In this document: one piece after another, positions 23,543 to 32,868 of the stretch
Numbering within the stretch: position 1 is the first letter of the stretch
Layout of the letters: each line of letters starts with the position of its first letter
From: Flavobacterium crocinum
GTDB taxonomy: Bacteria; Bacteroidota; Bacteroidia; Flavobacteriales; Flavobacteriaceae
Direction of reading: 5' to 3'
NCBI RefSeq assembly: GCF_003122385.1
Contig: NZ_CP029255.1
Location: forward strand, 3,162,001-3,226,000
Length of the DNA: 64,000 bases
Program-made: the position numbers and the translations under genes
Notes under the pieces: model-generated
What the model was told of the DNA's origin: nothing
The model's database searches: none
Seen by the model: only the letters and a program-made list of their open reading frames with translations

Positions 23543-24394
23543 TTATTCTAATTTTTTTGTTACCATTTCGCGGTCATTTCTGGACCATTCGCTCCACGAT
23601 CCGACATATAATTTCGGAATTGGAAGTCTTGCATAATCCATTGCTAATAGGGTGTGACAAGCTGTAACTCCAGATCCGCAATGTACGATTATGTTTTCGT
23701 CTTTTTTATCTCCAATTACGGATTTGTATTTTTGAGCTAATTCTTCAGCAGATTTAAAGAATCCGTTTTCATCCAAATTTTCAGTTAGCGGAACATTTAT
23801 TGCGCCGGGAATATGTCCGGCGATTAAATCCAGCGGTTCTGTCAGTCCATCAAACCTGTTTTTATCCCGAACATCAATGACAAGATTTTGATCGTTTTTA
23901 CGTGCTTTTTCGACTTCTTCAATATCAGCTAGTGGTAATTGCCATTCTTTAATCGGGTAAGTTGTTTTTGAGAATGTTTCAGTCCCCGAATTAGTTGGAA
24001 AGCCATTTTGTAATGCTGTTTGATAACCACCATTTAATACCTGAATTCTTTCGTGTCCTACAGCACGCATCATCCACCAGAATCGTGCAGCGAAATTAGA
24101 ACCATTTTTATCATCATAAACAATGATATGCTCAGATGGCAAAATTCCCAAATTTGAAAGAGTTTCTGCAAATTGCTCTATAGTTGGTAACGGATGTCTT
24201 CCTCCATTTGCAGGATTTTCTGGAACTAAAGCCAAATCCAGATTTAAATCTACAAAACGGGCGCCTTTTAGATGTTCTTTCTGATAAACGTCAAAAGCAT
24301 TCGAACCCCCTCTGGCATCAATTAAAATGATTTCAGAAAGATTTAGCTTGTATAATTCTTCAGCAGAAATTATTGGAGAAATAGAAGTTGACAT
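23543..24394 (-). CDS. Thiosulfate/3-mercaptopyruvate sulfurtransferase
   Basis: 283 residues from the ATG at 24394, one nucleotide after the ThuA stop; the frame reaches 24433 but that would overlap ThuA. Two rhodanese domains are present, the first inactive and the second with the active-site loop CGSGVTACH, which is the form in thiosulfate and mercaptopyruvate sulfurtransferases. It moves sulfur to cyanide or other thiophiles in the cytoplasm. It ends a three-gene run DUF1398-ThuA-sulfurtransferase. Confidence 0.92.
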   Translation of the reverse strand: MSTSISPIISAEELYKLNLSEIILIDARGGSNAFDVYQKEHLKGARFVDLNLDLALVPENPANGGRHPLPTIEQFAETLSNLGILPSEHIIVYDDKNGSNFAARFWWMMRAVGHERIQVLNGGYQTALQNGFPTNSGTETFSKTTYPIKEWQLPLADIEEVEKARKNDQNLVIDVRDKNRFDGLTEPLDLIAGHIPGAINVPLTENLDENGFFKSAEELAQKYKSVIGDKKDENIIVHCGSGVTACHTLLAMDYARLPIPKLYVGSWSEWSRNDREMVTKKLE

Positions 24395-24395
24395 T

Positions 24396-25256
24396 TTATT
24401 GTTTTTTTGAATTACCGAGCCAAAGCAATGCATTCAGAATCATTTGACTTTGTGTTTTGTTTTCAAAGGTGTACGATAATGTTTTGTTGGTTTTGCCTTC
24501 ATAATCAATATCATTGTGTCCCATGTTTACGTACAACATTTTGTATTTTTTATTAGCCCACACAACCGGATAATAACCACTGTGCCAGATTTCATGTTGT
24601 TTTGGTCCTGTTCCTAAGGGAAAACTGGATTCGTCGATAGCTAGTAAAATCTCGATATCAGGATTTTTAGTTAAATCATTAGACCAGCGATACCATTCGT
24701 TTGGAGCGGAACTGAAAGTCTTTGGCAGATTTTTAGTAACAGGATGCTGATTTTCCACTCGTAAAACTGCCGAAGTAGGTCTCCAGGTATTACTGCCATA
24801 TTCGCCGGATCCCAAAAAAGTATTGTGGTACCAGTTCCAATCCTGATTGTAACTTGAGTTATTCAAAGCAAAAGCAGCAAAATGAAATCCGATAAAACCA
24901 CCGCCATTTTCCATATATTTCTGAAAAGCTTCGCGCTGTTCTTTCTTTTCAGGACGTGTGTCCAGAAATAAAACGACTTTGTATTGGGCTAAAAATTTCG
25001 CGTTTAGATTATCCCAATTGCTGGTTGAATCGTATTGAAAATGATTTTCTTCTGCCAGTTTGGGAAACCATTTATTGGCTTCGTGAACAAAGCTGATGTG
25101 TGCCTGATCGTTTTTGGCGGTATAAAAAGCAATAACTTTAAATTTTGGTTTTTCGTTTTTATTTTGAGAAAAGCCAAAGAAAGAAATGGCTAACATAAAA
25201 ATGAAAATAATTCTCTTGATAGTGGTTTGAAGGTTTTGGTTAGAAATAGTCATCAA
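24396..25256 (-). CDS. ThuA domain protein, exported
   Basis: 286 residues with an N-terminal signal (hydrophobic part about 15-28, then GFSQ). The mature protein matches the ThuA-like (PF06283) glutamine-amidotransferase fold: VIAFYTAKNDQAHISFVHEA, a YKVVLFLDTRPEKKEQ segment, GGGFIGFHFAA and VWANKKYKMLYVNMGHNDID. ThuA of rhizobia acts in trehalose metabolism, and exported forms in Bacteroidota are common in sugar-related operons without proven activity. It is 11 nt after DUF1398 and 1 nt before the sulfurtransferase gene. Confidence 0.88.
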   Translation of the reverse strand: MMTISNQNLQTTIKRIIFIFMLAISFFGFSQNKNEKPKFKVIAFYTAKNDQAHISFVHEANKWFPKLAEENHFQYDSTSNWDNLNAKFLAQYKVVLFLDTRPEKKEQREAFQKYMENGGGFIGFHFAAFALNNSSYNQDWNWYHNTFLGSGEYGSNTWRPTSAVLRVENQHPVTKNLPKTFSSAPNEWYRWSNDLTKNPDIEILLAIDESSFPLGTGPKQHEIWHSGYYPVVWANKKYKMLYVNMGHNDIDYEGKTNKTLSYTFENKTQSQMILNALLWLGNSKKQ

Positions 25257-25267
25257 AGTAATACAGA

Positions 25268-25657
25268 TTAGCTTGGAATTTTTTCGATCAAAATTTCATT
25301 TTCAGCTTTGTCAAAATAAGTGCAGGTCATTTCGACAATATCTACACGCCATTTTGCAATTCCACATTGTGCGCAATGATTACAGAAAGTCATATAATCG
25401 GTTTCGCCATGCTGATGTTTTACCAGATTTTCTATAAAAAGTTCTTTATTTGGAAAATTGGCTACTTTTATTTCAGGGTATTTTTCTTCGGCTTCAGCGG
25501 TATAATTATTTAAGCCGTAATAAACAACACTTCCATCGTGAACATAAGTGTCATATCCTTTAACGCCTAAAATGATTAAGTCCTGAATATAATTTGGAAA
25601 ATCTGCTCCAGTTTTTACTTTAGCATGTGCTTCTTTTATTTGATCTATTGTAAACAT
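25268..25657 (-). CDS. DUF1398 family protein
   Basis: 129 residues, matching DUF1398 (PF07166) through its whole length: an N-terminal helix FTIDQIKEAHAKVKTGADFP, the motif YDTYVHDGS, and YMTFCNHCAQCGIAKW near residues 89-104. The Cys cluster could bind metal. The family is small and lacks a known function. It is the first gene of the operon with thuA and the sulfurtransferase. Confidence 0.78.
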   Translation of the reverse strand: MFTIDQIKEAHAKVKTGADFPNYIQDLIILGVKGYDTYVHDGSVVYYGLNNYTAEAEEKYPEIKVANFPNKELFIENLVKHQHGETDYMTFCNHCAQCGIAKWRVDIVEMTCTYFDKAENEILIEKIPS

Positions 25658-25685
25658 ATTTATATAGTTTTAGGTTAGGTTTTTT

Positions 25686-25825
25686 TGCCATTAATTACTC
25701 GAATTTCCACGAATTAAACTTTTGCCACAGATTAAAAAGATTAAAATGATTTAATCTGTGTTAATCTTTTTAATCTGTGGCAAAATCAAAAAGAAATTCG
25801 TGCAAATTCGTGTAATTCGTGGCAA
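25686..25825. repeat. Nested inverted repeat with perfect 23-bp inner arms
   Basis: The inner arms (25722-25744 and 25761-25783, starting TTGCCACAGATT) are perfect mirror images around a 16-nt loop. Outside them, a CACGAATT arm near 25708 mirrors the end words up to AATTCGTGGCAA (25825). So one palindrome type is nested in the other. Confidence 0.78.
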
Positions 25826-25837
25826 ACAAAAAAAATA

Positions 25838-26827
25838 TTATTTCAAAAATACGATTAATGATTTTATAAACGGATCAAAAGATTCAATATGTGGTAAATG
25901 TCCGGTATTTGGAATTTCTACCAGTTTTGAATTCGGAATTGCCTTTTGTGTTTTTTTGCCCAATTCGGCATAATTCCCCATTGTTTTCTTAATTTCTGCT
26001 GAAACTAAAGGTTTTCCTAAAGCCGTTTTGTCTCTTGTTCCAATGATTAAAAGCGTCGGACTTTTAATATTTTTAAATTCATATAAAACAGGCTGCGTAA
26101 AAATCATATCATACAAAAGAGCAGAGTTCCATGCCACACGATCATAATTCGGAGCAGTTGTCCAGCCTGCTCCTAGTTCTGCCCATTTTTGATAATCGGC
26201 ATTCCATTTTCCGTCATAATAATTGGCCATTTGGTATTTTTTGATGCCCTCGTAATTTTGTTTCAATTCCGATTCGTACCACCAGTCAACAGGTTTGTAC
26301 GGAACAATTAGTTTCCAGTCTTCCAAACCAATTGGGTTTTCTAAAACTAATTTTTCTGTAGTTTCAGGATATAATAATGCAAAACGCGTTGCGAGCATTC
26401 CACCCATTGAATGACCTAAAACAGTCGTTTTTTGGATTCCTAAATGATCTAAAAGCTGTTTGGTGTTTTGGGCTAACTGCTGAAAAGTATATTGGAAATT
26501 ATCCGGTTTTGTCGATTTTCCAAAACCAATCTGATCCGGAACAATGACACGAAATCCTTCTTTTGTTAAGGCTTTTATCGTCGTTTCCCAATAAGCGCCA
26601 TTGAAATTTTTTCCGTGAAGCAGTACAATATTTTTATTATTGTAATTGCTTGGTTTGATATCCATATAAGCCATTTTAAGTGCTTGGCGCTGATTGCTTA
26701 ACTCTAAAAACTGGACAGGAAAAGGATATTCGTAATTGGTTAAATTAATGTCTAATTGCTTGATTTTCTGTTCTTGTGCCAAACAAAAAACGGGCAATAA
26801 AAGTATGAAGAGTTTTAAGTTTTTCAT
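25838..26827 (-). CDS. Alpha/beta hydrolase, exported
   Basis: 329 residues with a signal peptide (MKNLKLFILLLPVFCLAQ). The hydrolase fold is clear: oxyanion region LLHGKNFNGAYW, nucleophile elbow GHSMGG, an Asp in GTRDKTALG and the final His in PNTGHLPHIE. No substrate is indicated; esterase, lipase or proline iminopeptidase-like roles are all possible. It is monocistronic by position, between a repeat and an AT-rich gap. Confidence 0.87.
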   Translation of the reverse strand: MKNLKLFILLLPVFCLAQEQKIKQLDINLTNYEYPFPVQFLELSNQRQALKMAYMDIKPSNYNNKNIVLLHGKNFNGAYWETTIKALTKEGFRVIVPDQIGFGKSTKPDNFQYTFQQLAQNTKQLLDHLGIQKTTVLGHSMGGMLATRFALLYPETTEKLVLENPIGLEDWKLIVPYKPVDWWYESELKQNYEGIKKYQMANYYDGKWNADYQKWAELGAGWTTAPNYDRVAWNSALLYDMIFTQPVLYEFKNIKSPTLLIIGTRDKTALGKPLVSAEIKKTMGNYAELGKKTQKAIPNSKLVEIPNTGHLPHIESFDPFIKSLIVFLK

Positions 26828-26931
26828 TTCAAAACGGTTTTTTATTAAGAGATATAAAATTACCGCTATGCATTTTTAAAACCAAAAAATACATTCTTAA
26901 AGTTATTACAAAAAAGCGATTGAGTTAATAA

Positions 26932-27774
26932 TTAAGCCATTACAGCAATAATGTTGAGGGCAACTCTTCCGAGGTCTTTATCTCCCGTAATTTCTACTTT
27001 TTCAAGCACATCAATTGGTGACATTCCTTTAGAAAATAAAAGCCATGCATCCTGCGGATTAATTTTTACCGTTGCAGTCGTTTCGCCTTCAAAAGAATTA
27101 ATAAATTCCCAGTTGTTTTCTTTTTTAATGATGTTCCATTCCCCGCCAATTTCTGATGTAACAATCAGTTTCACAATTGTGTTTATTGGAGCTTTTGTAT
27201 TCCTGTAAGTATGCGGTAACGCCTGCATAAAGATCTCGATAAATGGATGGAATAATTCTTTAGTCATTAAAGCTGGTTTTCCAACCGCATCTCTAATTTG
27301 TTGCTGATGCAGAAATTTTTCGGTGTATTCTCTAGCAATATGAAACCAGTTTAACGAAGTTTCCTGTCCCGCCCAAGCCACAGAAAATATCGCATCTTCA
27401 AACGGATTTAATGTTTGTAAATGTTCCGAATATTCTTTTCCGGTGCTCTCCAGTAAACTAATTAATACGGTTGGACTTAGTCTTTTTGTAGCGTTCGTCC
27501 AAGTCATATTCAGCTGATTTAGGAAATCGACCAAATCTTGGTATGAAGTAATGTTTTCTGGATTTTCTCCAAAATACCGATCTCTGGAAATCGATAATCC
27601 TCTTAAATTTCCATCTAATAAATGAGATGCAACATCTTTAACTTTCCATTTTTTTGCTACAGTTTGGGCACTCCATTCTTCTTCTGTTAATGATTTTAAA
27701 AGATCGATTAATAAAGTATCCAGAATAGGGAAGAGGTGTAAAGTCTGAATTGGAATTATTTCTGAAGATTTCAT
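26932..27774 (-). CDS. DinB/maleylpyruvate isomerase-like protein
   Basis: 280 residues, mostly helical. The N-terminal 150 residues match the maleylpyruvate isomerase N-terminal (DinB-like four-helix) fold, with a WKVKDVASHLLDGNLRGL helix and HIAREYTEKFLHQQQIRDA, whose His and Glu residues can hold a metal. The C-terminal part resembles the SCP2-like end (TVKINPQDAWLLFSKGM). In actinobacteria this pair is mycothiol-dependent, but Flavobacterium is not known to make mycothiol, so the thiol partner is open. It is 5 nt after the MscS gene. Confidence 0.75.
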   Translation of the reverse strand: MKSSEIIPIQTLHLFPILDTLLIDLLKSLTEEEWSAQTVAKKWKVKDVASHLLDGNLRGLSISRDRYFGENPENITSYQDLVDFLNQLNMTWTNATKRLSPTVLISLLESTGKEYSEHLQTLNPFEDAIFSVAWAGQETSLNWFHIAREYTEKFLHQQQIRDAVGKPALMTKELFHPFIEIFMQALPHTYRNTKAPINTIVKLIVTSEIGGEWNIIKKENNWEFINSFEGETTATVKINPQDAWLLFSKGMSPIDVLEKVEITGDKDLGRVALNIIAVMA

Positions 27775-27779
27775 TTATT

Positions 27780-28643
27780 TTATTTTTGATCAGGGATTTT
27801 GAAATCGCTATTTTTTAAAGTTACAACGCGCTGTGGGTATGGAATATCAATATTATTTTCGTCAAATCTTTTTTTGATGCTTTGCAGTAAATCACAATAC
27901 ATTACAAAACCGTCTGTAGAATTTTTTGCCCAAGCCCAAGCTTTTAGATTGACGCTTGAATCGGCTAAAGCCACTACGCGTGCAACTACCAAAGGAGTTT
28001 TTTCTTTTTTGGCTTCAGCAGTTCGGGTATCAATAAAAAGGGGATGTTTGGCTATTTCATCTTTCATTATCTCCAATGCTTTTTCCATGTCAGAATCGTA
28101 ACCGATCCCAATTTCGATTATTTTACAGCATTTGGTATCATGCATATTGGTATTGACAATAATCTGTGCACTGATTACAGAATTCGGGATTATAATTCGG
28201 TTGTTTTCGGCATCTTTCAAAACAACCTGTCGCAGATTTATATCTTCAACGGTTCCAACAAAATTATTGATAGTAATTTTATCATTGATTTTAAAAGGTT
28301 TAAAAATCACTAAAAAAATACCGCTTACAATGTTACTCAAAGCTTGTTGAGAAGCCAGACCGGCAACAAGAGAAATAACACCGGCACCCGCTAAAAAGGA
28401 ATGCCCAATGATTTTAAATTCAGGAATCTGAATCAACGCAAAAGCAAATCCCAGAATGTAAATTATCGTTATAATTAAATGTTTTAGGAACTTGAAACCA
28501 GTCGCATCATACTCTTTATTGGTTTCTTTTTTATATAAAAAATAACGAAGTACACGATCTGTAATTGCGCCAAGAATGATTGTAATTATTGCAATTATTG
28601 CTATAAAAATACCTATTCTGAAATCTTTTATATAATCAATCAT
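27780..28643 (-). CDS. MscS family mechanosensitive channel
   Basis: 287 residues from the ATG at 28643. The longer frame to 28679 adds an odd MFFGFFFSK leader. Three membrane segments are followed by the pore helix with the Gly/Ala pattern GAGVISLVAGLASQQALSN, and the MscS beta domain (NDKITINNFVGTVEDINLR). The channel opens under membrane tension and releases solutes at low external osmolarity. It is the first gene of the pair with the DinB-like protein. Length and motifs are normal. Confidence 0.9.
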   Translation of the reverse strand: MIDYIKDFRIGIFIAIIAIITIILGAITDRVLRYFLYKKETNKEYDATGFKFLKHLIITIIYILGFAFALIQIPEFKIIGHSFLAGAGVISLVAGLASQQALSNIVSGIFLVIFKPFKINDKITINNFVGTVEDINLRQVVLKDAENNRIIIPNSVISAQIIVNTNMHDTKCCKIIEIGIGYDSDMEKALEIMKDEIAKHPLFIDTRTAEAKKEKTPLVVARVVALADSSVNLKAWAWAKNSTDGFVMYCDLLQSIKKRFDENNIDIPYPQRVVTLKNSDFKIPDQK

Positions 28644-28750
28644 AATTTCTGATTTTGAGAAAAAAAATCCAAAAAACAAATGATAGAATATTGCTTTTTG
28701 GATTTTATAAAGTTAAGATAAAAATCTACCTGTTGTGTGAAATTAATTGA

Positions 28751-28883
28751 AACACATAGAGACATAGATTTTTGCATTCACCAAAGGCATTTCACTCCTA
28801 ATAAAACACATAGCTATGTGTTAGAAACTAGTTTCTTTTGATTTCCTTTTTTAGATAAAAACAGAACTATGTTTCTATGTGTT
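28751..28883. repeat. AACACATAG inverted repeat with central palindrome
   Basis: Arms AACACATAGAGACATAG (28751-28767) and CTATGTTTCTATGTGTT (28867-28883) are inverted copies with one mismatch. A perfect 18-bp palindrome, AACACATAGCTATGTGTT, is at 28805-28822 between them. It lies between mscS and the thioesterase gene. Confidence 0.72.
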
Positions 28884-28918
28884 TAATTAACCGCCATCAA
28901 ATTAAAAATATTAGTGTT

Positions 28919-29356
28919 TTAGAGCCCTACAAAATCATCGCTTTTAGGGAAAATACTCAATGCCTGAATCGCAATTTCAGGAGTTGGAGAAGCCAGTTTA
29001 CGCAGTTTAGTGTCCATCCAGGCTCCGTCAACCGTAATAGTTGCACAAAGTGTATCGTCTTCTCTTCTAAACTCATGAATTATTGACCAGCGCGAAGCAT
29101 CGGCTTTCATTTTTGAGGTTTTGGTGTGAATGAAGATTTTATCCGAAAGTTTTAATTCTTTTCTAAAAACACATTCTTCTCTAAATAAAACAGGTCCAAA
29201 ACCTTGTGTCTGCATTACTTTTAAAGTTAATCCTAATTCCTCAAGGATTTCGATACGATGCTGTGCACCAAAATCGTAATATGCACTGTGACGAACGTGA
29301 AAATTAGGGTCAAGATCTGACCAGCGAAAAGATATTTCTTTTGTAAATGAAGCCAT
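28919..29356 (-). CDS. Acyl-CoA thioesterase, hotdog fold
   Basis: 145 residues of the 4HBT/YbgC-like hotdog type: FRWSDLDPNFHVRHSAYYDF contains the Asp and the NxH-like segment that begins these enzymes, followed by the long helix AQHRIEILEELGL and the strand LREECVFRKELKLSDKI. They hydrolyse acyl-CoA or acyl-ACP thioesters in the cytoplasm. The chain-length preference cannot be read. It is not in an evident operon. Confidence 0.85.
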   Translation of the reverse strand: MASFTKEISFRWSDLDPNFHVRHSAYYDFGAQHRIEILEELGLTLKVMQTQGFGPVLFREECVFRKELKLSDKIFIHTKTSKMKADASRWSIIHEFRREDDTLCATITVDGAWMDTKLRKLASPTPEIAIQALSIFPKSDDFVGL

Positions 29357-29471
29357 TTTGTAATTGTAATTTTAATTTGAAACCGAAATTACGAATAAAA
29401 ATCAATCGTTTTTTCAATTGATTATTTTTTTGATTTTTTAATGATTTTAAAATTATTTATGAAATGTAATT

Positions 29472-30570
29472 TTAGATGGTCAGCTTCGATTGAATTTTCT
29501 TTTGTTTTGAAAGAACAAGTAAAGAATCCGCAATTGTTTTTGTTTCTTGGGGTGAAAAATTTGGGCTAAAATATTTAATGTAAGAAAGTAATTCGTCTAG
29601 ACCTAGGATTTTTACAAATTGGAATTGTTCCTTTGGAGAAATGTTTGTAAAAACAATAATATTTTTGAGAGGTATTTTTCTATTGCCCCAGTGTTGTCTC
29701 GTTAAATTCCAAGCTGATTTGTTCATTTGGCTTTCGAGTAATTTGTATAAACCGAAGTTAGTTCTAAGAATTTGTGCAACAGGAGATCTTAAATCTAAAT
29801 TTTCTATAGAATCATTGCTCCAATTTTTTGTTTCAATTATAAAAATACCAAAAGAAGAAATCAAAAGGTGGTCAATTTGAATGGATTTAATAAAATCTCC
29901 TTTGTTTTTTAAAGGAACTTCAAATGTGTAGCAAAAATCATTTATTAATACGTAGTCATCAGATAGTTTCTTAAGGATATTTTCTACTTTATGTTCACCA
30001 ATTGCTCCGTAAATTGTATTATTTAATTTTTTAATGGTTTCGGTTTTTCTTTCCAGTTTTTGTAAATCTTGAAAACTACTTTGATCTACGACATTTTGAA
30101 AGTTTTCTGAAATGTAATTCAGATGTTCTTTCTTTTTTGAAAAGTATTTTTTTTGCTTGATATTTAAAGATTTTAATTTTGATAGGAAAAACAAATTGAA
30201 CAAACCAAAATTGTGCATTAATTATAAGATTGTTCAAATAGTCTTTTATAGTAGGAATTATTTTGTTGTTGGTTTTTGGAAGCTCCTCAATTTCTCGATT
30301 TAAATCATCAAGTTTTTGTCTTAATTGTTGTTTATAATTAATGACTTTTTGTGGTATAGAAATTTCTAATTCTGAAAGTTCATTTTCTAAACAATTAATT
30401 TCATCAGTTACTATCTTTTTATGCTCTGATACGATTTTTTGTTTTTTGAAATTATAATTTTTTTGGAAATCGATTAATTCATTTAAAGAACTAAATTCAT
30501 CAATATTGTTATTGATTAATTCGAATTGTATATTATACAGGCATCCAATTGTATTATAAGTTAGACACAT
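29472..30570 (-). pseudogene. NERD domain gene split by a frameshift
   Basis: Two overlapping frames appear to be one gene. The upstream frame (30570-30076, 164 codons) encodes an N-terminal coiled coil (about 55-100) and a hydrophobic stretch NLIINAQFWFVQFVF. The downstream frame (30218-29472, 248 codons) holds the NERD nuclease-related domain (GAIGEHKVENILKKL, IQIDHLLISSFGIFIIETKNW). The switch from one to the other needs a +1 change and falls near an eight-A run (30147-30154). One base too many there explains both frames. NERD domains are linked to DNA or RNA handling in membrane-associated proteins. It may be a true pseudogene, a phase-variable gene or a sequencing error. Confidence 0.68.
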
Positions 30571-30584
30571 ATTTTTTAGATTAA

Positions 30585-31046
30585 TTACAATTTCATCTTT
30601 GATAATTCAATCTCTAGTTTGTCAAAATTTTCTTCATTTTTATCTACAACATAAGGTTTAAGTTTTTGACATTCTTCCTTTGTTTCAAAAAGCATTTTAA
30701 AAACGACTTTTGTCTCATTTTCAGAAAGAGCATCAAAGGTTGCTAATATTTGAAAAAGTGGTTTAGAATGGCGTTTCCAGGCAATAAGATTCGGTTTTTC
30801 TATTTTGATGAATTCGACATCGTTTTCATAGTTTCCTTTTTCAGAACCGTGCATAGTGAATTTCCATATTCCGCCTTCGCGAAAGTCAAACTCATGAAAA
30901 GTATTGGTGAAACCATTCGGTCCCCACCAATTTTTTAAATGTTTAGGCTCGCTCCAGGCTTTAAAAACAAGTTCTTGCGAAAAATTTAAAACTCGTGTCG
31001 TAACAATTTCTGAATCTGGCGTTGTGGAAAGGATTTCTGAAGTCAT
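30585..31046 (-). CDS. SRPBCC protein, AHSA1-like
   Basis: 153 residues from the ATG at 31046, 4 nt after the upstream stop; the frame to 31181 extends into the upstream gene. It has the Aha1/SRPBCC pattern TTRVLNFSQELVFKAWSEPKHLKNWWGPNGF, then REGGIWKFTMHG and VVFKMLFETKEE. The family includes small cytoplasmic ligand-binding proteins. It is cotranscribed with a SnoaL-like lipoprotein gene and the split NERD gene. The specific function is unknown. Confidence 0.85.
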   Translation of the reverse strand: MTSEILSTTPDSEIVTTRVLNFSQELVFKAWSEPKHLKNWWGPNGFTNTFHEFDFREGGIWKFTMHGSEKGNYENDVEFIKIEKPNLIAWKRHSKPLFQILATFDALSENETKVVFKMLFETKEECQKLKPYVVDKNEENFDKLEIELSKMKL

Positions 31047-31050
31047 TTTT

Positions 31051-31515
31051 TTATTCTTGAGGTTCTTCAAAGTTGTCGTAATAGGTAAAATCCTTGGCGA
31101 TTTTTCCGTTTTCAATTGTAAAAATGGTGCAGATCGGCAATTCAAATTTGGATTTATCGGGAGCAGTTCCGGTAGAAACAAACTCTACGATAATATGTTT
31201 TTCGCCCGAAAGATAAATTTGCAGGATTTTATCATGAACATCCGGAAACATATCACTCAGTTCTGTATATTTTGTGATGATTTGCTGATGCGATTGTTTT
31301 ACAATTCCGTTTCCGAGAGAAGGATCTTTAAAATCGGCATTTTCAACATACATTTCTGCCATTTCTTTCCATTTGTGCTGATTAAAAAGCTTGAAATATT
31401 CTTTAACTAGTTTTTCATTTTCGGATGAAGATACTGGATTCATTTTTTCAGATTTTGCATTATTACAGGAGTAAAAGGAGATGAAAATAATAAGAACGAT
31501 AAAACTGTTTTTCAT
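31051..31515 (-). CDS. SnoaL-like (NTF2 fold) lipoprotein
   Basis: 154 residues. The lipobox is FYSC with Cys17. The mature part fits the SnoaL-like/NTF2 fold: LVKEYFKLFNQHKWKEMAEM, ENADFKDPSLGNG, and VEFVSTGTAPDKSKFELPIC. Members include polyketide cyclases and small-molecule isomerases, but exported lipoprotein forms are of unknown role. It lies 27 nt after the antiporter gene and 4 nt before the AHSA1-like gene. Confidence 0.8.
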   Translation of the reverse strand: MKNSFIVLIIFISFYSCNNAKSEKMNPVSSSENEKLVKEYFKLFNQHKWKEMAEMYVENADFKDPSLGNGIVKQSHQQIITKYTELSDMFPDVHDKILQIYLSGEKHIIVEFVSTGTAPDKSKFELPICTIFTIENGKIAKDFTYYDNFEEPQE

Positions 31516-31542
31516 ATCAGTTATTTTTAGAATAATAGAAAA

Positions 31543-32850
31543 CTAATTTAGTAATTGTTTTTCAATTTGTTGATTTTCAGTGTCTTTTTTCTGTTTTTCT
31601 TTTTTATTTAATGTTCTGACAATCCACGGAAGTGTAAGTCCTTGTCCAATTAGAGTAAAAAGAACAACAGCAACAGAAATAAAAATTATGGCATTTCTTT
31701 CCGGAAACGGAGTTCCGTCTTTAAGAAATCTGGGAAGTCCAATAGCGATCGCAAGCGATACAATACCGCGCATTCCTGACCAGCCTAAGATGATACTATT
31801 TTTGAAATCGAGAAGCGCATCTTCGCTGATTTTTCTTTTTCCTTTTCTAATTTTTTCAAAACCTTTCTGAAGATTAATTCTCTGAAGAAATATTCTAACA
31901 AATCGAATCAGTAAAGCGACAATCGTAATGATGAAGGCATAACCAATGTAAGGAACTAACATATCATTTTCAATATCTTTCAGTACATATCTAAAATTAA
32001 GTCCGATTAAAATAAAGATCAATCCGTTTAATAAAAAGATAATAATGTCCCAAAGGTTTCGTGAGCTGTTTTTTAAGCTTTCAGGAAAGATTTTTTTGCT
32101 AAAACGAGCGATCGCCAGACCAGAAATCACTACCGCTATTACTCCTGAAACATGAAGATGTTCTGCAATTAAATAAGTAACAAAAGGCATTAAAAGCATA
32201 AAACTAATCGTGACATTTGAATTTTTATGTACTTTTTTCAAAATGACAGCCAGAATTTTTGACATCACAAAACCGACTAAAAATCCGCCTCCCAATAATA
32301 AAATAAACTGCAATGTTGCCTGCCAGATTACAAAAGCAGATCCCATTACGGCCGCAACTGCAAACCGATAAGCAACCAGAGCGGAAGCATCGTTTATCAA
32401 ACTTTCGCCTTCCAATATTGTTATGGTTTTATGCGAAATATCAAGTCCTTTTGTAATGCTTATTGCAGCAACAGCATCGGTTGCAGAAAGAATTGCTCCC
32501 AAGACAAAGGCGAGAGGCCAGGTTATATTCGGGATTAAATAATGGGCGACAACAGCAATCCAAAAGGTGGTAAGAAAAACCAATGTAATTGCTAAAGTGC
32601 TGATGGTGCTGATGTTTGTTTTAAAATCTTTGGGCGAAATATTAAACGAAGCATCATACAATAACGGAGGAAGGAAAAGAAGAAAAATAATTTCAGGATT
32701 AATTTCTATTTCATTCATTGTTGGAATAAAACCAATTCCAACTCCTACAATTACAAGCAGAATAGGATATGGTAATTTGGCTTTATCAGCAAAGGCAGAT
32801 AATCCGATAACAATGGTGAGTATAAATATAATGATGCTGTAGTTTTCCAT
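31543..32850 (-). CDS. CPA1-family Na+/H+ antiporter
   Basis: 435 residues with about 12 membrane segments. The ion-binding region SATDAVAAISIT and the ESLINDASALVAYR segment match CPA1 exchangers, where the Asp of the second motif carries the ion. It exports Na+ (or K+) in exchange for H+ for pH and salt homeostasis. The basic C-terminus (about 40 residues) is cytoplasmic. It follows the small lipoprotein gene at 18 nt and precedes the SnoaL-like gene. Confidence 0.9.
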   Translation of the reverse strand: MENYSIIIFILTIVIGLSAFADKAKLPYPILLVIVGVGIGFIPTMNEIEINPEIIFLLFLPPLLYDASFNISPKDFKTNISTISTLAITLVFLTTFWIAVVAHYLIPNITWPLAFVLGAILSATDAVAAISITKGLDISHKTITILEGESLINDASALVAYRFAVAAVMGSAFVIWQATLQFILLLGGGFLVGFVMSKILAVILKKVHKNSNVTISFMLLMPFVTYLIAEHLHVSGVIAVVISGLAIARFSKKIFPESLKNSSRNLWDIIIFLLNGLIFILIGLNFRYVLKDIENDMLVPYIGYAFIITIVALLIRFVRIFLQRINLQKGFEKIRKGKRKISEDALLDFKNSIILGWSGMRGIVSLAIAIGLPRFLKDGTPFPERNAIIFISVAVVLFTLIGQGLTLPWIVRTLNKKEKQKKDTENQQIEKQLLN

Positions 32851-32868
32851 TTTAAAGTAGGAAGATTC

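Noticed and set aside
30076..30218. Programmed -1 frameshift in the NERD gene
   Set aside because: A -1 slip from the upstream frame does not lead into the NERD frame; a +1 change is needed, so an indel at the A8 run is simpler.
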